DNA from: Narthecium ossifragum
Taxonomy: Eukaryota > Streptophyta > Magnoliopsida > Dioscoreales > Nartheciaceae
Assembly (NCBI GenBank): GCA_963920575.1
Contig: OY986966.1
Span: 24,891,717 to 24,955,716, forward strand
Reading direction: 5' to 3'
Length of the DNA stretch: 64,000 bases
Shown: one piece after another, positions 1 to 11,700 of the stretch
Position numbering within the stretch: position 1 is the first letter of the stretch
Layout of the letters: each line of letters starts with the position of its first letter
Program-made: the position numbers and the translations under genes
The notes under the pieces: generated by a model
Told to the model about the DNA's origin: nothing
Seen by the model: the letters and a program-made list of their open reading frames with translations, nothing else
The model's database searches: none

Positions 1-177
1 GCCAAGGAGCCAGTAAAAGGGCACATGGCGAGTTCCATCTTTACATGATCGCCACAATTTCTCTCTATAGATGATGATGATGCCGTAGGAATAGAAGCTG
101 TGTTTCAATTAAATTTAGTTTGTTGTTTCCTTTCTGTAGTGGATTCTCACCTAATTGCTACAATGATGCTTGAGCAG

Positions 178-1965
178 GTTAATGTCGTAAAAGGCCTGAA
201 GCTGTATGAAGAAATTTTCACTGACTCAGAGCTCTTAAAGCTTTCTGAATTCATTAATGATCTCCGCCTTGCTGGTCGAAGAGGAGACCTCTCAGGTTAG
301 CTCATTCCCTCCAGAACTGTCAGTAGTTTTAGGCAGAATTAACTTGATAGGTTAAAATTTTCGGCCACTTCATTATGAGACCAATTTGGTTGTCAATCAT
401 GTAGCTATTACTTATACACGGACCTTACTGGCCGTGGAAGTGTAACTTTGTTCAGCTGCTCTACCAAGTTACTATGTACCTTTGCTCAGCTGCTCTACCA
501 AGTTACTATGTACCTTTGCTCAGCTGCTCTACCAAGTTACGATGTTCAACATCCATGATGAAATTCGGATAATTTTGTCACTGCATTGACTATCAGTGGT
601 TTTCCACTCTGATTCAATTGCTATCCTTTCACATGATGAAAATCAACGTTCTTAATGAATGCCTCTATTCTAAAGTTCTATACGGCATTGTCAGCATTAT
701 AGCATACCTATGACGCAAGTAATCATACATTTTTAGGTTCTGAATGAATTGTGTACACATATCTGCTACTGCGATCCTCTGATAGTTTACCTGTTTCTGT
801 TCTATGGCTGAAATCAGGCGAGACATTCATTTTCTTCAATAAGGAAATGAAGGGGAACAAGAGGGAGATCATTCAGCTTGGAGTTCCATTGTTTCAATCA
901 ACAAAAGAGGAGTTAGCAAGCCAATTCCAAAAGAGTGAGACTGACTTCTCCATAGAAGTGTTTTGTCTTTGACAAAATTTAGTAGCACTTCATCCTAACC
1001 AGACGCAGCTTCTTATCACTGTCTTGTAGGTAGTATCGAACCTATTCCATCAATTCTGCAGTCTGTCATCAACCACCTGGTTCAATGGCGATTTATGCCA
1101 GAAGCTAAAAAGCCAAACAGCTGCATCATTAACTTCTTCGATGAGGTATCTTGTTTCCTATCATCAACAGAAATATAAAGTCTGCCCTCATCTTCCATAT
1201 GCATAAACCTCCATATCTCTGGCTTTTCTTCAGGATGAACATTCACAGCCTTATTTCAAGCCACCACATTTGGACAACCCCATCTGTACACTTCTTCTTT
1301 CTGAAACTACTATGACTTTTGGACGTGTGCTGGTCACTGATCACCATGGGAACTACAAGGGCTCCCTCACGCTTCCACTCAAAGAAGGGTATGATCTCAA
1401 GATTCTGGACTAAGATCAACTTATGATCTGTTTCTAGTACTTGTCCAAATTGTTGAATTTATACTGATACAATCTTATAATCCATTGCAGGTCACTCCTA
1501 GTCATGCGTGGTAACAGTGCGGATATGGCACGGCATGTCATATGCCCCTCTTCTAACAGGAGAGTTAGCATCACATTCGTGAAGGTTCGATCCCCCAACA
1601 TCCAAGTCGACCACATACCCTCGCCGACGACCACCGCAATGACCCTCTGGCAACCCGAGGTTTCCCTGCAACAAAAAGTCTCAGCTGGAGTTTTCGGCTA
1701 TGGACCTCAAGGGATGATACCTACGTGGGGATTGGCTCCTCTCCGTGCTCCTGTGGTCTTGCTGCCACCACCGAGGCAGATGCCGATGAGCCCTCCTGGC
1801 AGGAGGGTTTCTCGCGGTGGCACTGGAGTCTTCTTGCCATGGGCAGCTGGCCCCAAGAAGTACACTAAACATCTCCCTCCCCGTATACAGAAGAGGAGGC
1901 TACCAGCATTGCCTCTACCAATTGAAGCAGGCAGGATGCCTCCCATCCATGAGATCATGGTGTGA
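178..1965 (+). CDS. ALKBH10: ALKBH9/10-type RNA demethylase, 3' part of gene
   Basis: The gene enters from the left edge; the 5' exons are outside the window. Five exons can be joined in frame with GT-AG borders: 178-295, 818-934, 1030-1145, 1234-1388 and 1491-1965, giving about 326 C-terminal residues. They encode the AlkB-like Fe(II)/2-oxoglutarate dioxygenase fold. The HxD iron ligands are in PPHLDNPICTLLLSE (exon 4), and the distal His and the 2-oxoglutarate-binding Arg lie in MARHVICPSSNRRVSITF (exon 5). After the catalytic core comes a Pro/Gly/Arg-rich tail with GTGVFLPW, typical of the plant ALKBH9/ALKBH10 subgroup. That group removes N6-methyladenosine from mRNA in nucleus or cytoplasm (family knowledge). 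The exact paralogue (9 versus 10) is inferred from the tail and could be wrong. The donor chosen for exon 2 (934) is the only one found that keeps the frame into exon 3. Confidence 0.85.
453..541. repeat. 34-bp tandem repeat, about 2.6 copies
   Basis: A unit beginning CAGCTGCTCTACCAAGTTAC is repeated three times, the last copy incomplete, inside the first visible intron of the ALKBH gene. The copies are almost identical, so the expansion looks recent. Confidence 0.85.
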
Positions 1966-2414
1966 GTTTCTGTGTTCAGTTTCAGACGTATCTTGTAGAA
2001 GACGGGTCTGGGCCTGGCACAGAATATAGAAAGAGGTGCCTTTTTCTTTGATCCAACTTGTCTTTTTTTTTTTTTTTTTTGGTACCGTAACTTATCCTAT
2101 CGTGTCTGTTTTACGGAAAGAAAATGGAGAGAGCTTGTGGGTTTTTCTTTCTCGTTTCTGTGCATGTCTGTCTGTTTACAACTGCTACAAGTGAAGAAGA
2201 AGGTTTAGGATTGGAAACCGAGAGTGAGGTTTGGCGTAGGCGTAGCATTGCATTGCATACAGCGAATGATAGGATGTTTTTTATTTGAGTTTTGGTGTAC
2301 ACCGAGCTTCATATGATTCAGAAGTTCTCTGGATGCAGCAAAGTGTTGGGGGCTCTGTACCTGCAGACATCTATCGTGTAACTTTCGAAGCAATAATAGT
2401 CCAAAAATACTCAA

Positions 2415-5400
2415 TCTTTAGTGGTTAATGAAATATTAGGGTAATCTCACAAACATCGCTGCATGGCTATTACAACCGGTTTATTTGCCAAAGGCGACTA
2501 CTGGAATAGGTGAACTCCAGTATATATAACAACATCCACTCTAGCATGTATAAGTATAATGGCAATAGAGCAGTAGCCTATACAAGTGTCTGTAAGTCCA
2601 TCCAGCAGCCCACAGTGTATACTTGATTCTAATCAAGAGGCTACGGACTGGGTCCACCCTGAGCCGGAGATACCAATTGAGCCAATGAGACAAATATTCA
2701 CACCATTGAGTCATACAGTAGTAGAGCAGTTAAAACTGCAGAGTTAATCTCTGTAGTTAGGTGAGGCTGTTAGCTCGTTGAATGAAGAACAACAAAAAAA
2801 AAAAATTACCTACAAGACTGAAATAGAGTTTGATACCCTAGCGAATTCGCTAGAGACGTTATAGCAGCAGCAGAACACTCGCTCATAGATCAATACACCA
2901 GCAGGAACGAACTCTCAAAGCAATATTTCTACAAAGTAAATAAACACAACTCTCGAACACAAGCTTGAAGGGTTCTCGAGATGACAAACTCCATTTAGCC
3001 TCAGAATAAGCATAACAATAACAAGCTTGACATGCCTATTGGGATAACTAAAAGTTCCTATACCATTCCAAATTGGTACTCGAAAAACAAAAGGTAAACA
3101 CAGTTTTATTAAACATGATAGCCACCTTTTCATTATTAGTTGAGCCAATCACCGGGGGTGCTTCGGGGGTTAGATGCCCAATAGGTCATGCAGTCCTATA
3201 CTAACGTAGAAGTTAGGGCAAACATACCTAGGAACATAAAGTGAACCTTGAAATGACAATGACATTGATTACCTAAAAACATGGGTAATTGCTTGAGACT
3301 ATTTGCAATTTTGGGCAGTGTCACAGATCCTTAGTGATGCACGATTTAAATATTTACAAATTGCATTCAATACGTCGTCAAAGTACCTAAACTTATGGTT
3401 TCCCTTAACGTACAATCTTTCATGAGTCTCTACCTCGCACAATATTCCATTCATGTAGTTCTTCCTAAGTCTGTCCCTAAACATAGACAATTCAGAAACT
3501 CGACCTCCCATAATGCTTTAATATGAGTGCAGCAACACAAACTGCAACACCGGCAATCCTAAAGTGTTATATTCTCAAGTATTCTTCCATGTCCATCTAC
3601 ATACAAAGAAACAGCGAATTTTGCCAGGCTACTTAAATATCAACAATTCCTCATTTGATTAAAATGAGAACAGAATTCCAATTTTTCTTAGCTTGGGATC
3701 TGAAATGCCTTTCCACCGGAAAGATAATTGCACAGCTACCACATGTTTACACCTATGAACATCCAAAGAGATCATAATCTAGAAAGCCTTGCTTTGGTGA
3801 TGATCAAGCTGCAGTGGTGATCAGTCCCTCATAAATTTGACCAAGTATAAGGTTCGCATAATAGCATATGCATAATATGTGAAGTCTAGACAGATCAAAC
3901 CACAAAGAGAACTCGTAATACTTCCTCTTTGAAGTATGAAAACTTGTTCTCGCATAGAACAGACTCATTGATTACATGTTGTATTCTTCGAAATCGAGAT
4001 TGTCTATAGGTGATCAGAGTTCACCTGTTTACCAAATACAAAATAAACAGTAGAGAAAATTTGGAACTAGCGATCAAGGAACAATGCTAAGATTCTCATG
4101 GTGCCAAGGATCACACCTGATGCAATTAAAAGGTAATCCTCCACCATAAATACCTAGAAAGCACGGATACTTGTAGCAGCGGAGGGTGTCCGTGTCGAAC
4201 ACGTGCCAGACACTCAGCCGAACACGTGTTTGACACTTTCATAGTGTGTCCTATTTGTTAATAACCCGTTCATGTGACAAACACACTACAAATACACAAG
4301 AACCAGCTTATATCTGTCTTTTCTATTGACTGAGGTTTAGAAACAGCATCGGGTTTAAAAGTAACTTGTTCTTTCCATTCTTTTACGATCTAAAGCCTAA
4401 TCTTAAAATCTTAAGACCCAACAAGTTAATGCCAAACTGGTGCATTGATCAACAGTGGCTATTGATGTTTAAACTAAAAAGTACATGATTTTTATACTTT
4501 ATTTAGTCTTATATCTTTCAATGAAATATTCTTGCACATATGAAATATGAAAAGGTTATCTAGTGTAACTTTTCTGTGTGTCCCTACAATGCCGCCCTGC
4601 ATGATAAAGAAATCATTGTGCCGCATGTCCTCCTTATAATGGAGTTTATCACCCCTTATTACTAATGATCTGTATGCCCACCATTGATGAGATACCTTTC
4701 CTTTCCACACACTACGCTTTTAGTTGGTTATTGGAATGAGCAAGATAGTTAAAGAAGACGAATATCAGTATCCCTACGACATTAAAAAAAATACACAAAG
4801 CAGCCCAGGAAATATGACTAACGAGCAGCAGTCAACCAGCAACCTCCAAAAATATATACACATGTAAAAGCGTAATCATTCATTCATCATTAAGAAAAAT
4901 ATCCCTCCAAAAATTCAGATTGAAAGTCATTACTATTGCTTGATGGTGAAAATGTAGCAACTGATAGTAGTCTTTGAAGCAAAGACTACTGTTTCATTTC
5001 AAAGACTACTGTTTCATTTCAAAGAATACTGTTTCATACCTGTATTAAAATCAAAGGAGAACAACTTTTGAAATAAGATGGCCAATAAGAGGGATACAGC
5101 AGCCAGCAAGATGCGAAAGAGGTCTTAAAACACAAAATGCTGCAAACCTGCAAAAAAAGTTACCAAATTGGTGAAGAAAAAGGAAAAAAAACAAGAAGGG
5201 AAAGAGAAGGCAGAACAAATTAATAGTAGCTGGCCCAATATCACTGTTGAGTACTTGCAACTGTTTTTTCAAGATTAATGATGTGAAGCAAAAAGTTTTT
5301 AAATCACATATCATTATCGATCATCCTACCTAATGTTAGCAAGGGTATTCACTTGAGCTACATACTTCCCACAAAAAGTATCTATATCCAAGGATAAACA

Positions 5401-5747
5401 TTCCGACATCTGTATAAATCATTAAAAGCTCTCTCTCATAACAGTAATCCCCCTCCCCGAGTTGTCAAACATCAACAAGGTAATCAAACCAATCAACAGA
5501 CACTAATTGAACCTAGTATGCAAAACAAAAGCCAGAGAGCAGTCCTTCCTGCAGAATTCAAAAGCTTGACACTGCTACTTGCAACGCGATAATACATAGA
5601 TATACAAAGGAATATGTACAAGTAACGAAACCGCATAAAAGAAATAATCATTATTAAAATTCTTCTACACACTTGCAGGAGAATCCAGAAGGAGAAATGA
5701 ATGAGGATGCATCAAAAATAAAAAGGAAGTCACTTTGCATCAGGAGA
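2415..5747. other. Gene-poor spacer between ALKBH and BSD-domain genes
   Basis: No coding region, RNA gene or bounded transposon is recognised here. The start of the interval follows the 3' UTR of the ALKBH gene. Around 4180-4260 there is a GC-richer patch with repeated AACACGTG and GTGTCCGTGTC-like words, resembling a dispersed plant repeat, but no ends could be defined. The last few hundred bases are probably the 3' UTR and downstream flank of the minus-strand BSD gene. Confidence 0.5.
4978..5038. repeat. 19-20-bp tandem repeat, three copies
   Basis: The word CAAAGACTACTGTTTCATTT is repeated three times in a row, the third copy with one change (AGAATACTG). A related CAAAGACTACT word also occurs just upstream, which suggests local slippage. 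Confidence 0.75.
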
Positions 5748-7169
5748 TCAAAGCTTAGCAGGCTCATCATCATCTTCAATATCCCAGCTAAGATCCTCGT
5801 CCTCTTCAGCAGTGCTGAGTCTCTTGCGTAGATCCTCTTTGTTCGGGCTCACACTGGAAGCCACAAATTTCTTGTCATCATGTTCTCCAAGATCCTCGAT
5901 CTCATCCCAACCAAGATCATCTTCTTCCGGCATAGATGGCTGGCTCGAAACCACTGAAACATCGCTATCCTTGCATGAGTCCCCAGCATCATTCTTTGTT
6001 TCTTGCACATTCTGATCCCCAGACTTGGAAATCGATTCATCAACACCTAATTCAACATCATCCACCTTTGCAAGCATTGCCGGAATTTCTTCCTTGGTAC
6101 TTGAGGGATGGCTGACCTCCAAGTTCTCGACTTTATGCTCCTCTGGGAGTATATTCTCCTGCAAAGTTTCTGATGTTCCAATAACTTCTTTAGTTTCGAC
6201 ATTTTCTTCTTCTTTTTCTTTGCTAACCTCTTCTTTAACTTCCTTTACCATACTGTCTTCAGCTTCCTCTTCCTTTTTGCCCGCATCGTCATCATCCTCA
6301 ACTTCCCAGGTCAAATCCTCCTCATCCTCCCCCGATATCGCCCTTTTCACGAGATTTGCCCTTGCATCCTCTGTCTGCTTGAGCTTCTGCACCCTATAAA
6401 AGTACCTACTCCAAAATGTATCCTGATCCACAACACTAGGCACTAGCTTCTCAAGAAAGCCCTCCACTGCTCCATTCTCGTACAATAGCATCTCAATCTC
6501 CTCTTCCTTCTCCCCGAGCTCAAACCCCTTCCTCCACTTCTCGAACTCCTCCAAATCCTCCGGCTCCTCAGCAAACGTACTCAAATCCGACTGGATCGCC
6601 AGCAGTTGGGCCTCAAACCGACTGTACCGCTTCGACGAGGGGCCACTAGTATTTTGGTTCGACCCATCTCCAACAGCCGACGGGTCATCGGAGGCATCGT
6701 TGACGATGAGGACCTCGGAGATAATCTCAGCAGTACCGCGCCAAACGGATCCGCCGAGATCGTCAATGGCCTGGCCAACAGACTCGAGGGAATCCTGTGC
6801 CACGGATGCCCCAGCCTCAAGGGACCCCGGGAGATCTTTCACCGCTCGCGAGGCGGCCTCGCGGATCGCCGCAGTCTCCTTCTTCAGCCCCGTGCTGAAC
6901 TCCTCGAGGTCTCGCTTGTACGTCTGGATCACCGTCTCGGATCGCACCGCGATCGTCTTGATCAGGCCACCAAAGCTCCACGCTCCCGAAGAACCACCAC
7001 GACCACCGTCCGCCGCGCCGCCGCCGGAGGAATCCGAACTAGGTTTAGGGTCAGGATTAGTCTCCTCTCCCTCGGTCGGCGAATCGCGCTCTTCAGAACC
7101 ACCTGTTGATTCGGCTGTGGAGGGATCGGGATCGGGATCGCCAGCGAATACGGATCTGAAGAAATCCAT
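5748..7169 (-). CDS. BSD-domain-containing protein
   Basis: A single uninterrupted reading frame of 473 residues. The start is placed at the ATG giving MDFFRSVF rather than the in-frame ATG 27 codons upstream (7250), because MDFF(R/K)SVF is the usual start of plant BSD-domain proteins. The N-terminus is acidic and low-complexity with a Gly/Ser stretch. A helical segment (WSFGGLIKTIAVRSETVIQT) follows. The BSD domain lies about residues 185-270, with the diagnostic aromatic core DTFWSRYFYR. The C-terminal half is Glu/Asp/Lys-rich and contains two copies of an acidic motif, EEDLTWEVEDDDD and EDLSWDIEDDDE. BSD domains occur in the TFIIH p62 subunit, synapse-associated proteins and DOS2-like proteins; the plant single-domain members are poorly characterised. 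Base composition falls from GC-rich at the 5' end to AT-rich at the 3' end. Confidence 0.9.
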   Translation of the reverse strand: MDFFRSVFAGDPDPDPSTAESTGGSEERDSPTEGEETNPDPKPSSDSSGGGAADGGRGGSSGAWSFGGLIKTIAVRSETVIQTYKRDLEEFSTGLKKETAAIREAASRAVKDLPGSLEAGASVAQDSLESVGQAIDDLGGSVWRGTAEIISEVLIVNDASDDPSAVGDGSNQNTSGPSSKRYSRFEAQLLAIQSDLSTFAEEPEDLEEFEKWRKGFELGEKEEEIEMLLYENGAVEGFLEKLVPSVVDQDTFWSRYFYRVQKLKQTEDARANLVKRAISGEDEEDLTWEVEDDDDAGKKEEEAEDSMVKEVKEEVSKEKEEENVETKEVIGTSETLQENILPEEHKVENLEVSHPSSTKEEIPAMLAKVDDVELGVDESISKSGDQNVQETKNDAGDSCKDSDVSVVSSQPSMPEEDDLGWDEIEDLGEHDDKKFVASSVSPNKEDLRKRLSTAEEDEDLSWDIEDDDEPAKL

Positions 7170-7271
7170 GGGGGAAGAGACTAGGGTTAGGGCTCCGATC
7201 TGCAAAATAGGGGAGGAAGAGACGCAGACAAGAGGTGGAGTTCGAGGCACGTAATAGTAGTAATTACTAAT

Positions 7272-7282
7272 GTATTATATAA
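7272..7282 (-). promoter_or_regulatory. Candidate TATA box of the BSD-domain gene
   Basis: Read on the minus strand the sequence is CTTATATAATAC, about 105 bases upstream of the chosen ATG. That distance fits a plant core promoter with a short 5' UTR. The assignment rests on position and consensus only. Confidence 0.4.
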
Positions 7283-8752
7283 GGATGATTCAGCGCGTTC
7301 TATTATCCTAATGGCCGATCCAAGTTAAAGTTAAAGGCCCGATATATGGTTATCAGATGATTAAAATGATTAGTGGGAACCACTGACCAGTGGTGATACT
7401 TGTGCCAGGTGGCAGCTGGCACGGAAGACCCATCTAATCTAATATCTTATAGTACTATAATAAAATCTTTTAATTCCAATAGATAAAGAATACTTGACCT
7501 TTTTAATTTTATACCTGCCTCGAGATTATTCATCATCTGTGAGATGTCGACACGTGGCATGTTCCAGGATAACTAATCTCCATCTAGCTTGGGGAAGGGG
7601 ACTCCGAAATGGACGGTGTGGATGATGATGTGATGTGATGTGATGGGATGGGATTGGTTGGGACGAATTGATCGTAATTTATTATTAGTAGGTCATGTGG
7701 TGGCGTCATCATCATCATTGGATGATGGTCATGGATGAGTGATGTGTGGAGGAGTTTTGAGGCTGGTTGCACCTAATTTGGAAGCAATGGATTACCTTCT
7801 TATGAAGGATCGGACTATGTCGAGAATGTTTGTACACTACGTATCCATACCTTTCATGTTTCTTTACTCCACAATCCACATGCTAGGAGGAAAGTAGAAG
7901 AGCTGATGCAGTTGGTTTTTTCTCAAATATGCTACGGTAGCTTTTCTAATTTAGAGAATATTACCCTTTTTACAGTAGCTGATGTGGATGCTCTAAGACT
8001 CAAAACAACTCATTACTCTCAAACTCGACATGTCCTTTTGCTCTCATGATGATGTTGTCGTTGACATTGACGAGGAGACCATCCAAGGAGGGCAAATGGA
8101 AGTCAGTTCCGTCACCGCCCTGCCCTTTACCAACACATAGGAATTTACCTCATGTTCTAATAATATATATGTGGAAAAATTCACTTATTTAATTTATATA
8201 ATTTCCATTTACACGGCTCAGTTGTTTTGTATTTTCGTTATAAACTACAGGGTTCTAACATATAAAATTAGAGTAAAGATTTGCATACATGGCCGCTGCA
8301 CATGCTCCTCAAACGATTGAGGAAGCTAATCCATTGGTAGAATACAACCGATGGATTAGGTGATTCAATCGGTAGACATCTATCGACTACTGATAAGATG
8401 ATTGACACATTCAATCGGTAGATGCCTACCGATTGGTTGATCTAATCCATCGATAGAACACTACCGATGGATTAGGTAACACGATTGGTAGATATCTACC
8501 GATCGAGGGCATGTACATATGTCCCTTACCATGTACCCCGATCAGGGTCCATAAAATTAACCCTTCATTTAACCGCTGACAAATTGTGAGCATAATATGC
8601 CAATATTTTCCCTCACCCATTGGACTTAATATAACACACGCGCACTTGGATTCCTGGTCTAAACCATATTCGGAGCCCCTAAAACTGGCGCAGTCCATTT
8701 CTTCAACGCAGCGCGCGACTCTAAACCCTCGCCCGCCCCATCACCAGGGTTT
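7283..8752. other. Spacer between divergent BSD and mL45 genes
   Basis: No gene is recognised. It holds a G-box-like GACACGTGGCATG near 7548, runs of the ATGATG/TGATG type near 7620-7740, and the palindromic ATCGGTAG repeat annotated separately. The last part before 8753 must contain the mL45 promoter, but no clear TATA box was found there. Confidence 0.5.
8325..8510. repeat. Palindromic ATCGGTAG/CTACCGAT repeat cluster (locus 1)
   Basis: Multiple short inverted copies of CAATCGGTAG, CTACCGAT and CCGATGGATTAGGT are packed in under 200 bases, so either strand could fold on itself. Related clusters occur near 48490 and 62130. Locus 1 and the 62-kb locus also share an upstream word like ATACATGGCCG. 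Confidence 0.65.
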
Positions 8753-11700
8753 ATGCCCTCCTTCTCCCCGGCTCTCTCCCACCATCGCACGATCGATTCC
8801 ATGTCTTTCTCGAGGTCTAATGGGATTCTTCGCCTCCATCGAACGCTGCAGCACGTCGGCTCCACCTCCATTTACTCCTCTTGTCGAAGCCCTCAAATCA
8901 ATCCGCATACTGGTCTCCAAGGTTTGTTCCAGGATCACTGGATCGAATCAAGGATTTCTCGTGTTCGTTTCTTTTCTTACGTTGATTCCATAAAGCGCTT
9001 TATATGGGGCTTGCAGCATTGGTTTCTAGAAGTTATATTGGGTCTGGATGTTCTCCTACGGGCCAATCTTTCATTGGCAGCGGTAAAAGAAGCATTGTGA
9101 CTTGTTCTTATACTATAAATGCCACTCTCAGTTCGAATGCCTGCGTAAAAGTGTCTCTGCGTTCTTTAGAGGTCAGGAATTAAATCTATACATGACATCG
9201 TGTTGGGTTGTTTTGGGCTCTTTTGTGATTCAAGAAGTTGAATGTTGTCAGCTGCGTGTTTTCCAGGTTTCTGAATCAAGAATCCATCCGAGTGGAAAGA
9301 GGTTTATGTCAACGGCGGCAAAAGTGCCCACTGGAGCACGAAAGGTGGGTTTCGCTGATTCCTCCTCGTCCTCCTTGTATTGATCATTTAAATAATAGAC
9401 TGTTTACGTTGATCTTGGAAAATTTGGCATGTTTTTTTGTTTCCGTAGAGCATTGGCAATTCTATTGAATGAACCTTATAAAAGACCAATGGTCTACATG
9501 TTTTCATCTAAGGGTGGAAATGCTTTCAATCCAAGGGTGGAGAACAATCATGAATTAATAATGCATTCAAATCACCCCAGCACATAATTGAATATGGAAG
9601 CATACTGATCATTTTTTCCCTTCACCTCTCCTCTTCCTCTCTTCCCTTCTCTCACTCTTTCCTTTCTTTTCCCCTCCTCTCATGTTCTTTCCCTCTCCCT
9701 CTCCCATTTCATATTGCATTTGGGGTTAGGCGGCACCTACCCATGCTGATTGGCATGTGCTGGTGTCGTTTGAACCAAAGCACAAATTCATGATAGAGCC
9801 GACAACAGTGTCGGTGCTGGTGGCCTACCAACATGATCTTTGTTGGCTGCCACAGTAAGCTTGTTCTGGCTAGTGCAAAACTTCTATATTGATAATATTT
9901 TTGGTTAGTAGCTCAAGACTTGCTTGTCATAATGAACATGGAGCAATGTTGATGGCAGAATTGCCTCGAAGGTTAGTATGAGGCAAATAGTTTTAAGTAC
10001 TACCCAATTCTTGGCCTGATTCAGTGTACACAATGTGGCTGTTAAGTTGGATAAATTCTTTTCCACCAAAGATTATTGATCTCTTTAGTACTTGGCCATC
10101 ATCAAATTTGAAGCACGATGTATTGTTAGGCTCGCCACAGTAGTATTCGTAATTATTTTCCTTTTTAATTAGTTTCATCAGTGCATTTTTTTTGAATTGG
10201 TCATTCTATACTAGGATACTCTCTTAAAGTTTTTTCATACTTAATGTCGAAGGGTGTCTTGTTGTGGCCTTTTATTGTAGATTACTCCACAAATTCCTTT
10301 TTTTTACAATCCCAAGTATGAATGTTCAGGTGGGTTTGAAAGTGACCATGACGAGCCCAGGGATTGTTTACGAGCCTTATGCACTTCGGGAACCTATACC
10401 GTTCTGGAGGAGGTTTGTTGCTCAATTATTTCATCTTTTTGCATCAAACTTTTATTTTAAATTTTTTCTATTTTGAAGTCAGCATATTAGCCGATGGCTG
10501 CTTAGCTATACTTGTGATTCCAAGCTAACAAATTCTGCATAATAATTACTCAAATATGGTTAATATCATTAATCCAAGTTTTCTTTGCTTTATCTTTGAT
10601 TGCTCATGAAGAAAACTCAAATGGGTTGTCCATGAAATCGGTTTATTAATTCCTTGACCCGGAAACAATAATCCTTTGTGGCAACATGGCTTATGATGTG
10701 TTTTTCTTAACAAATTGAGTCTTTTAGCTTGGCTTAGGGTGGGGCAAATACCCATACAACCATAAATCTATCACTTGGAGCGTTTGAACCTAAAACCCCA
10801 CGCAGGAGGTTACAAGCCTTAATCGCTACACCACCGCACTAGTGGTGGTTATGATGTGTTGATATTGTGTTTTGAATGTCCTCCTAACCTAGATATACCC
10901 TAATTCTAGTTTCTTTAATGAGAAAGCTACCAAAGAAGGTTTAGCTCATAGATAGTATGGTGTAGATAATATGATGTTGATCCATGTATTTGCCATTTTC
11001 AAATACGTGCCAAAACCGAAGTATATCCATAGATATTCATCTTTCTCATGGTCATCAATATCTGCCTGTATTGTACACATGGTCTTTTGATATTTGGATG
11101 GTTGGAGAAATATTTCTTTTGTTGATAGAATTGCTTAACAAAGTTCTCTCAAATCTACCTATCATCTTCTTTCTGTTTTTTATGCTTCGAGGTGAATTGC
11201 CATAGAGGCTATTAACCCGTGAAAGGTAACATGATTTGTGAGTCATAGACTTAAAGCTGCCTATCACCTTCTTTCTCTTTTTTAATCTTCAAGGTGAATT
11301 AGTGGGGAAATTTTTATACCATTGAAAGACGACCTGATTTGTGGGTAATAAACCTTCTCTGTTTGTGGACAACATGACCCAATGTGTGAATCTAAGGAAA
11401 CACTTCAAAAGAAAATATTCAGCATTTGATAGTGCTTTGCAACATGCTAAATGAGTTTATGTTGCAGAATTAGGGATGAATGTGGGTAAAAGGTAGGTTC
11501 TATCAAGTCATTTTTATTTAACTTATGCATGGTTGTAGGCATTTTAGATTCAAAAACTCGTGTTAGTTGGTTACTGCCAGAAAAAAAATTCCCGAAGTGC
11601 TTTTGTATGGATAGCACCCTACAATCACCTCTCATTAAATTGACCTCTTTGATGCTACAACCATTATTCAGAAAATGTTTTGGGTAGATTCCATGATTTG

